A stretch of DNA of 64,000 nt. Source: Sphingobacterium sp. FBM7-1 (GTDB taxonomy: Bacteria > Bacteroidota > Bacteroidia > Sphingobacteriales > Sphingobacteriaceae). Both the position numbers and the translations under genes were made by a program. The notes beneath the pieces were generated by a model that was given only the letters and a program-made list of their open reading frames with translations, did no database searches and was not told the DNA's origin. Positions 17,600-24,127 of the stretch are shown one piece after another. The stretch lies in NCBI RefSeq assembly GCF_020687765.1, contig NZ_JAJEWJ010000002.1, positions 372,001 to 436,000 on the forward strand. The letters run 5' to 3'. Within the stretch, counting starts at the first letter, position 1, and each line of letters begins with the position of its first letter.

Positions 17600-18376
17600 C
17601 ATGTACATAGCCTCGCCGTCCATGTACATAGCGTTTCCCGCAATGTAGTTAACGTCTATGTACAGTGACATAATCAACAAGTCAATGTAGTTGTCGGCTA
17701 TGTCACGTTACATACCGTATTTGTTGCGTGACATCACCGGCATGTCACTGTACAAAATAGACTTGTAGCGTGCATGCATTGTAAAGAGACAGTACTTAGT
17801 CCAATAGGCAGCGAACATACGCGCAATCTACCCTGACAAAATGAACAACGCACCGGACATAGTCGCTTTGTCAAGGAACAAAATCTAATTGTCCCGTGCG
17901 GGTAGCCACATGTACATGTACATAGCGACAAAGCGACGATTGTTTGTTGTTTTCCCGTAAGCCGATGTCATGTCGTCGTACGGCTTGAACAGTTCGTCAG
18001 GCAACGACATAATGTCGTTGCACGGAAATGTGGTCAATCCGTTCGGGGAAGTAATAAAGATGGTCTTTCTGCTTATTTCTCTGTGCAGGGAAACTCTTCT
18101 TCTATGCATAGTTAGGATACTTTCGTCCTTCTTGCGAATGTCCCCGTACGCTGGGAAGCAACTTCTGTACATCAAAACGTTCACGGTATACGGCAATACA
18201 TACATGTTGGGCACTGGAATGGTCATCCCGTACACCGATGTAAACAAGATGGCTGGAAATTTCATCAGGTAAGGCAACGAAACGATGTCGGCGGACGACG
18301 ACGTGACACTTCCGTCCGCCGATGCTACACTTTCGTTCGCCGACATTGCATTTCCGTATGGGTTTGTGATATATAG
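17600..18376. repeat. Degenerate tandem array of about 37 units of 21 bp
   Basis: Cutting the sequence every 21 bases from 17600 keeps the same pattern in register to 18376 without an indel. The first units share CATGTACATAGC (17600-17611, 17621-17632, again 17915-17926, exactly 15 units from the first). Units up to about 17935 follow a pattern with T-G-A-C-A-T-A in the first half and TGTC at the end (for example 17726-17746 and 17852-17872). Units from about 18125 begin GTnCG and end TTTC or TTCC (18293-18355). Because 21 is a multiple of 3, reading frames on both strands stay open and give seven-residue repeats such as SLHGNVV and SFADIAF. Whether it is coding or a DNA element is unknown. 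Confidence 0.8.
18288..18322. repeat. 10-bp inverted repeat inside the 21-bp array
   Basis: TCGGCGGACG (18288-18297) is the exact reverse complement of CGTCCGCCGA (18313-18322), with a 15-base loop. A related TTCGCCGA follows 21 bp later at 18336-18343. It could form a stable stem in DNA or RNA upstream of the ATPase gene. Confidence 0.7.
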
Positions 18377-18481
18377 GATTAAAGGTTTATATCAAAAATT
18401 CAAAGTTTATGTTCAGAAATTTCAAAATATAGGGTGTGAAATTTCAAAATTTGTGTTCGGAAATTTCAAAATTGTATATAT
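18372..18481. repeat. AT-rich tandem repeat, about five units of 22 bp
   Basis: GAAATTTCAAAAT occurs at 18416-18428, 18438-18450 and 18460-18472, exactly 22 bp apart. Weaker units precede them at 18394 (AAAAATTCAAAG) and 18372. The GAAATTTC core is itself palindromic. The array takes over where the 21-bp array ends and stops 23 bp before the ATPase ATG, so it covers the likely promoter. It may be an operator or a recombination-derived minisatellite. Confidence 0.8.
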
Positions 18482-18504
18482 CTTTATTATATATTTAGAG
18501 GAAT

Positions 18505-19665
18505 ATGGAAGAATGGATAGCCAGGACATTAACGATGGAGGTTGGGAAATTAGCGCAGCAATTTCCCATTATCGCGATAACAGGACCACGTCAGTCCGGT
18601 AAAACAACTTTGTTAAAGATACTTTTTTCGGAGTATACTTATGTTTCTCTAGAAAATCCTGATAACCGGGCATTTGCTGCCGAAGATCCGAATGGATTTC
18701 TTCGTCTGTATAAAGGAAAAGTCATATTGGATGAAGTACAACATGTGCCGGAGTTGTTTTCTTATCTGCAAACGATAGTAGATGATTCTGGTATGATGGG
18801 ACAATACATATTGTCGGGCTCACAGAACTTCCACCTCATGAAACATATAACGCAGTCGCTTGCGGGACGGGTAGCACTATTTCGCCTTCTTCCATTGGAT
18901 ACGGAAGAAATGGTGGAAGCCAATATTCTATCCGACAATTATGCGCAAGCTTGTATTTCCGGAGGGTATCCGGCTATTTATCATCGTGGAATTTCCCCTA
19001 CAAATTTTTATACGAATTACGTCCAGACTTATGTGGAAAAAGATGTTACCCAACTGATTAATATCAGAGATATGAATGGTTTTCGAACCTTTCTGAGACT
19101 ATGTGCGACACGTGCCGGTCAGCTTTTGAATTTAAATGCATTGGCAAATGAATGCAACATTTCTCAACCTACTGCAAAAGCTTGGTTATCTATTTTGGAG
19201 AGTAGTTATATCGTTTTTTTACTATATCCCTATCATGAAAACTTTAGCAAGCGTTTAGTAAAAACACCGAAGTTATTTTTCTACGATACAGGTTTATTAA
19301 CACATTTATTGGAGATTAGAGAGCCGGAAGAACTTCTGCTGAATAGATTAAAAGGTAATATTTTTGAAAATTTTGTCGTAGCTAATTTTCAGAAAATAAA
19401 TGAACATCGTTATAGGCACCTGCATTATTATTTTTGGCAGGATCATAATGGACTGGAAATAGATCTCCTCCTTAAATCTGCTCAAGAATTTGATATTTAT
19501 GAGATTAAATCAACGCAAACACTGAGTAGCGAACTGTTTAAAAATCTAAAACATTTTTCTACGATAGCTTCTCCCCATATTGTCAATCAACATTTGGTCT
19601 ATGCAGGTGATCAAGAGTTGGAACGAAGTGGTACACGGGTGTTACCTTGGTACAAGGTGATATAA
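18505..19665 (+). CDS. AAA_14 / DUF4143 family ATPase
   Basis: A 386-residue P-loop ATPase of the AAA_14-DUF4143 type. Walker A is GPRQSGKTT at 27-35, Walker B is KVILDEVQ at 73-80, and LSGSQNF is the sensor-like strand. The C-terminal DUF4143 region (about 200-360) contains FENFVVANF and a nuclease-like FWQDHNGLEIDLLL followed by YEIKST. Such proteins are common as orphan genes in Bacteroidota and their role is not known. A GAGGAAT sequence sits just before the ATG. It stands alone, with GH2 upstream and glucokinase downstream on the same strand, and is preceded by two unusual repeat arrays. Confidence 0.9.
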   Translation: MEEWIARTLTMEVGKLAQQFPIIAITGPRQSGKTTLLKILFSEYTYVSLENPDNRAFAAEDPNGFLRLYKGKVILDEVQHVPELFSYLQTIVDDSGMMGQYILSGSQNFHLMKHITQSLAGRVALFRLLPLDTEEMVEANILSDNYAQACISGGYPAIYHRGISPTNFYTNYVQTYVEKDVTQLINIRDMNGFRTFLRLCATRAGQLLNLNALANECNISQPTAKAWLSILESSYIVFLLYPYHENFSKRLVKTPKLFFYDTGLLTHLLEIREPEELLLNRLKGNIFENFVVANFQKINEHRYRHLHYYFWQDHNGLEIDLLLKSAQEFDIYEIKSTQTLSSELFKNLKHFSTIASPHIVNQHLVYAGDQELERSGTRVLPWYKVI

Positions 19666-19789
19666 TATCTATTCCAATACGCTATCAAAAAGCCTCTCCG
19701 TTAAAAATATAAAGGTTAGCTCCTTCGTTCGTAAGAGACTTGTACAGGTAGAGAAATATTCGTATTATAGCGTATCAATCGCAACAGCT

Positions 19790-20827
19790 ATGTCACATAG
19801 ATTTTATTTACCGGGAAGAGATAAGGAGGCGCAAACCAGAAGAAATATTTTGGCTGTCGACATTGGTGGGACGAAAACGAGTTTTGGTGTTTTCGAGGTA
19901 AACGGTAATAAGTTGACGCTAATACGGGAAGAAACGTTTGGGTCGCGTTCGCTGGGTACGTTTGAGGAGATTTTGCAAAAATTTCTAGCTGGGGGTAATC
20001 TGGATATCCCGGAGGTTTTGTCGATCGGTGTTGCGGGTCCCGTCTTGGAGAATAGGGTATCCCTAACCAATCTCTCTTGGGAACTGGACGCGGTGTCTTT
20101 ACAGGCAGCATTTAATATCGAAAAAGTCTCGATTATCAATGATCTGGAAGCGACGGCCTATGGTTTGGTAGGATTAAGTGCGGAAGATACAGTATCCTTG
20201 TTTGAAAGTTCAGCGACGATCTCAGGTAATATGGCGGTGTTGGCACCCGGAACAGGATTGGGCGAAGCGGGAATATTTTGGGATGGAGCTTACCATCGCC
20301 CTTTTGCAACGGAAGGTGGTCATAGTGAATTTGCCCCGCGTACAGATCTCGATGTGGAATTATTGAAGTATTTACAGCAAGAAGATGAAATTATCAGCTG
20401 GGAGCATGTGGTATCGGGACCAGGAATATACCGGATCTATAAATTCCTTCGAGATGCCAAAGGCCATAAGGAGCCTGCTTGGTTGAAGGAGAATTTTAAA
20501 AATAGCGATAATCCGGCCGCAGTGATCAGCCATGCGGCTATGCGGGAGTTGGATGCTACTTGTAGTTTAGCGATGGATTTGTTCGTAAGCTATATGGCGC
20601 GTGAATCTGCTAGCTTGGTGCTGAAGCATAAAGCGGTAGGCGGGCTTTGGCTAGGAGGCGGGATTCCGCCAAGAATATTTCCGTTATTGAAAAAAGATCT
20701 TTTCCGAAAGCAGTTTATCCAAAATGCGCGTATGGGGCATTTGCTAGAGAAAGTACCTGTTCGCGTTATCTTGAATAGCCAGGCCGCATTAATCGGCGCT
20801 GGCTACTACGGAGCTTTTGGAGCTTAA
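19790..20827 (+). CDS. glk: Glucokinase (PF02685 type)
   Basis: A cytosolic kinase that phosphorylates glucose to glucose 6-phosphate with ATP. The 345 residues carry the phosphate-binding loop VDIGGTKTSFG near the N-terminus, INDLEATAYG with the catalytic Asp, LAPGTGLGEAG, GGHSEFAPR, and LGGGIPPR near the C-terminus. Length and motif order fit the proteobacterial-type glucokinase family rather than ROK kinases. It ends convergent with, and overlapping by 4 bp, the Mrp-type gene. The preceding 124 bp hold no recognised gene. Confidence 0.9.
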   Translation: MSHRFYLPGRDKEAQTRRNILAVDIGGTKTSFGVFEVNGNKLTLIREETFGSRSLGTFEEILQKFLAGGNLDIPEVLSIGVAGPVLENRVSLTNLSWELDAVSLQAAFNIEKVSIINDLEATAYGLVGLSAEDTVSLFESSATISGNMAVLAPGTGLGEAGIFWDGAYHRPFATEGGHSEFAPRTDLDVELLKYLQQEDEIISWEHVVSGPGIYRIYKFLRDAKGHKEPAWLKENFKNSDNPAAVISHAAMRELDATCSLAMDLFVSYMARESASLVLKHKAVGGLWLGGGIPPRIFPLLKKDLFRKQFIQNARMGHLLEKVPVRVILNSQAALIGAGYYGAFGA

Positions 20828-21885
20828 CCGACTTTATTCGCAAGTATACTCAATTCTTGCGCTGCACGGCCTGCTATTTCTTTATAGGCGTGGACAACAG
20901 GTTCATCTTCATCCAAAAGAACCGGGAAGCCATTGTCACCCGCATCGGCAACCGCTTTTACTAAAGGTATTTCGCCTAAAAACGGAACGTTATTGTCTGC
21001 TGCTAAACGTTTCCCGCCATCTTTGCCAAAGATATAATATTTATTGTCCGGTAATTCTGCCGGCGTGAAATAGGCCATATTCTCCACAATACCGATAATA
21101 GGGATATTGATACCTTCCATACGGAACATCGCCATACCTTTCATCGTATCCGCCAAGGCTACTTGTTGCGGGGTGGTAACGATAACCGCGCCGGAAATAG
21201 GATAGGACTGGGCTACAGTAATATGGATATCACCCGTTCCCGGCGGCATGTCCACAACTAAGTAATCTAGCTCACCCCAGTGGGCATCGCCAAAGAGTTG
21301 CTTGATAGCGGATGTGGCCATAGGGCCCCGCCACGGTATGGGCTGGTTGGGATCGGTAAAAAAGCCGATGGACAATAGCTTTAATCCAAATTTTTCTACC
21401 GGTGCAATTTTCTGTTTCCCATTAACTTGAATAGAATCTGGACGTGTGCCCTCTAATCCGAACATCAGCGGGAGCGATGGACCATAGATATCCGCATCTA
21501 ATAATCCGGTTTTGGCACCACTCTCCGCCAAAGCTAAAGCGAGGTTGCTGGCAACGGTAGACTTACCGACTCCGCCTTTGCCAGAAGAAACTAGGATGAT
21601 ATTTTTAATGCCTTCTAGCTGGGCAGATTCTACACCTACAACGCGAGAAGTCATGTTAATATCTACGTCCACTTCTTTGCTGACAAATAGAGCAATCGCA
21701 TTCCGACAGGCATGTTCGATCGGCCCTTTCATGGGGCATGCGGGCGTAGTCAATACCACATCGAACTTGATTTTGTCGGGCAGAATTTCGATGTTTTGAA
21801 TCATGTTGAGCGTGACCAGATCTTTCTTGAGGTCGGGGTCGTCGACATGACTCAAAGCGTGTAATATTTGTTCTTTTGTAATCAT
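20824..21885 (-). CDS. Mrp/NBP35-family iron-sulfur carrier ATPase
   Basis: A P-loop protein that carries Fe-S clusters to apoproteins. The N-terminal MIP18/DUF59-like domain (about 1-90) includes CPMKGPIEHAC. The deviant Walker A SSGKGGVGKSTVASN follows near residue 100, then DADIYGPSLPLMFG and VDMPPGTGDIH. The usual C-terminal CxxC that binds the bridging cluster is absent; the equivalent stretch reads ENMAYFTPAELPDNKYY. An ATG at 21891 would add two residues; MITKEQILHAL is the more typical start. It is convergent with glucokinase. Confidence 0.92.
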   Translation of the reverse strand: MITKEQILHALSHVDDPDLKKDLVTLNMIQNIEILPDKIKFDVVLTTPACPMKGPIEHACRNAIALFVSKEVDVDINMTSRVVGVESAQLEGIKNIILVSSGKGGVGKSTVASNLALALAESGAKTGLLDADIYGPSLPLMFGLEGTRPDSIQVNGKQKIAPVEKFGLKLLSIGFFTDPNQPIPWRGPMATSAIKQLFGDAHWGELDYLVVDMPPGTGDIHITVAQSYPISGAVIVTTPQQVALADTMKGMAMFRMEGINIPIIGIVENMAYFTPAELPDNKYYIFGKDGGKRLAADNNVPFLGEIPLVKAVADAGDNGFPVLLDEDEPVVHAYKEIAGRAAQELSILANKVG

Positions 21886-21905
21886 GACCATGGTTTGTTA
21901 TGGTG

Positions 21906-21913
21906 CAAATTTA
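21906..21913 (-). promoter_or_regulatory. Candidate -7 element for the Mrp-type gene
   Basis: Minus-strand TAAATTTG fits TAnnTTTG and lies 20 bp upstream of the ATG at 21885, implying a very short leader. A TTG lies about 14 bp further upstream, closer than the usual -33 spacing. Confidence 0.45.
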
Positions 21914-22012
21914 CGCATTGAGGGAGACAATCTTGTCATGGTTTTGTTGTTAAGCTAAAACACCGCTACGCTTTCAGAAAAATATTCTATTTTTAAGTCG
22001 AAATAGATTGCT

Positions 22013-24100
22013 ATGAAGATATTCGAAAAGTTGCCTTCCCTAACACGGAAACAGAAAAATATAGCCTGGATAGTGGGAGGTACTTTTGTTTTTTTATTGC
22101 TCATGGGATTTATCGGTGCGCTGTCCGTGCGCACAAGAATGTTGGATGAAGCGATGACCAATGTGCGGAATGCGCTGCGGGAGCGCTATCAGACGGACTT
22201 TAACGTGCGAACGTATGCGTTTACCGGTTTAACCACCGTAACATTCCAAGATATTGAAGTTATACCTCATCAGCGCGATACGTTGGCGAAAATAGCGCAG
22301 ATGGCCGTTTCGGTTCGGTTGTTTCCTTTGTTGTTTAAGGAGGTGAAAATTGGCCATTTGCTGTTACAAAATGCGGATCTCGCCTTGGTGAAGCGGGATT
22401 CTGTAAGCAACTACGATTTTCTCTTTAAAAAGCAGGAAAAAGATACGGTAACGCTGCAGAAGAGTGAGGGTGAAAGGAACTATGCTGCGCTGATTGATGG
22501 GGTGATCAAGCAGGTGTTTTTTAAAATTCCGCGGGATATGGAATTAAAAAACTTCCAGCTTTCTTACCAAGATGATAGTGTTCAGCAAAGGATCCGGTTG
22601 CCCGAAGCGGTGGTAGATGATGGTGATTTTGAGACGAGTCTTTTTCTAAATGAACACGACGCACAATGGAACTTGAGCGGACGGGTGAACCCCGATAAGC
22701 AGCAATTGCGGGTGGAAGTATCCGCAGAGGAAGAAAATGTAGAATTGCCTTTTCTACGTCGAAAATTTGGCTTAGGCGTGAGTTTCGATAAGATTATGTT
22801 TGAGTTGGCACAAGTGAAACGTGTTACACCGGACTCTTTAACACTAGCGGGTAAATGGTCTTTTGATAATCTGCATGTGAAGCATAGCCGGCTTTCGGAA
22901 GAGGACATTATTCTTCCGGATGCCATTGGCGAAGGACAGCTCAACATTGGTAAAGCGGCGTTAGAACTGGATCCGGCGAGTAAGGTTCGGGTAAAGGAAT
23001 TCGAGTTCCGGCCCTATGTGCAGTTGATCCCCAAGCCGGATAAAGTGCTGCGGTTATCCATTCACACCGACAAGTTTGAAGCACAAAAGTTTTTTGACGC
23101 GATTCCGCGTGGCTTGTTCGAGACCTTGGACGGCATCCAAGTGGAAGGGCAAATAGCCTATGACCTTGATTTTTCCATCAATTTTGCCCAGCCGGACAGC
23201 TTGTTTTTTAACTCAAAAATTGATGATCAGGAACTGAAAATCGTCAAATGGGGAAAAGCTGATGTGAGCCAGCTGAATGCCCCGTTTACTTATAAGGCGT
23301 ATGAGGATACGGTCTTGATGCGGGAGATCGTAGTCGGCGCGTCCAACCCCAAGTTTACACCGCTCAATCAAGTGGCTTCTATTCTGAAAAAAACAGTGCT
23401 GAACACCGAAGATCCCTATTTTTACCAGCATAAGGGGTTTGAAGAAGAGGCATTTAAACTATCAATAGCAACGAATGTCAAGGAAAAGGCCTTTAAACGC
23501 GGGGCGAGTACGATCTCCATGCAATTGGTTAAAAATGTTTTTTTGAACCGTAATAAAACCATGATGCGGAAATTGGAGGAGATTTTGTTGGTGTGGTTGA
23601 TCGAGCATTCGGGGCAGGTCAGCAAAGATCGGATGTTTGAGGTATATCTCAATGTGATTGAATGGGGTAGAAACGTGTATGGGATTCACGAAGCATCTTC
23701 CTATTATTTTGGCAAAACTCCGGCGGAGCTGAACGTGGGCGAGAGTTTATTCCTTTCCAGTATTATCCCTCGCCCGAAGACAGGGCTGTCTTCTTTTGAT
23801 TATACCGGCCACCTAAAGCCTTGGGTACAGCGGCATTTTAACACCTATGGTTATATTATGAATAGGCTGGGGCAACTGCAAGATGAGCAGGTGCCGGAGG
23901 CCTACGGGTTTTATAGCGTGGTGTTGGAGCCGGGATTACGACCGGCGAGACCAAAGGGAATAGTTGACACTGCCTTTAGGGAGATCGATCCAGATCAGGA
24001 AGCTATGATGCAAGAGATGGAACGTGACGAAGCCCGACGTAAAATATTGCTCGATAAGCTGTTTGGTAGTGAACCATCAGATGTCGCCGATGATAACTAG
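22013..24100 (+). CDS. GT51 peptidoglycan glycosyltransferase without transpeptidase domain
   Basis: A membrane-anchored glycan polymerase predicted to extend peptidoglycan strands from lipid II. A single membrane helix (about 17-40) is followed by about 390 residues of AsmA-like beta-rich sequence. The GT51 domain spans about 435-610. Catalytic Glu466 lies in NTEDPYFYQHKG, followed by the family motifs RGASTISMQLVKN, KLEEILLVWLIE and YLNVIEWGRNVYGI. No penicillin-binding transpeptidase domain follows; the protein ends with a short charged tail. This AsmA-like plus GT51 arrangement is known in Bacteroidota as transglycosylase-domain proteins. It is convergent with the AddB-like gene. Confidence 0.9.
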   Translation: MKIFEKLPSLTRKQKNIAWIVGGTFVFLLLMGFIGALSVRTRMLDEAMTNVRNALRERYQTDFNVRTYAFTGLTTVTFQDIEVIPHQRDTLAKIAQMAVSVRLFPLLFKEVKIGHLLLQNADLALVKRDSVSNYDFLFKKQEKDTVTLQKSEGERNYAALIDGVIKQVFFKIPRDMELKNFQLSYQDDSVQQRIRLPEAVVDDGDFETSLFLNEHDAQWNLSGRVNPDKQQLRVEVSAEEENVELPFLRRKFGLGVSFDKIMFELAQVKRVTPDSLTLAGKWSFDNLHVKHSRLSEEDIILPDAIGEGQLNIGKAALELDPASKVRVKEFEFRPYVQLIPKPDKVLRLSIHTDKFEAQKFFDAIPRGLFETLDGIQVEGQIAYDLDFSINFAQPDSLFFNSKIDDQELKIVKWGKADVSQLNAPFTYKAYEDTVLMREIVVGASNPKFTPLNQVASILKKTVLNTEDPYFYQHKGFEEEAFKLSIATNVKEKAFKRGASTISMQLVKNVFLNRNKTMMRKLEEILLVWLIEHSGQVSKDRMFEVYLNVIEWGRNVYGIHEASSYYFGKTPAELNVGESLFLSSIIPRPKTGLSSFDYTGHLKPWVQRHFNTYGYIMNRLGQLQDEQVPEAYGFYSVVLEPGLRPARPKGIVDTAFREIDPDQEAMMQEMERDEARRKILLDKLFGSEPSDVADDN

Positions 24101-24127
24101 GCCGCATTACACACATTTACCCCAAAA

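Noticed and set aside
17885-18346. 153-codon minus-strand frame and 100-codon plus-strand frame (17970-18272) in the 21-bp array
   Set aside because: Both arise from the 21-bp period. Neither spans the array, both strands are about equally open, and no start signal was found. I kept the coding possibility only as an alternative in the finding.
17243-18504. IS element or prophage remnant
   Set aside because: No transposase, integrase or terminal inverted repeats with target duplication were found at either end of the gap.
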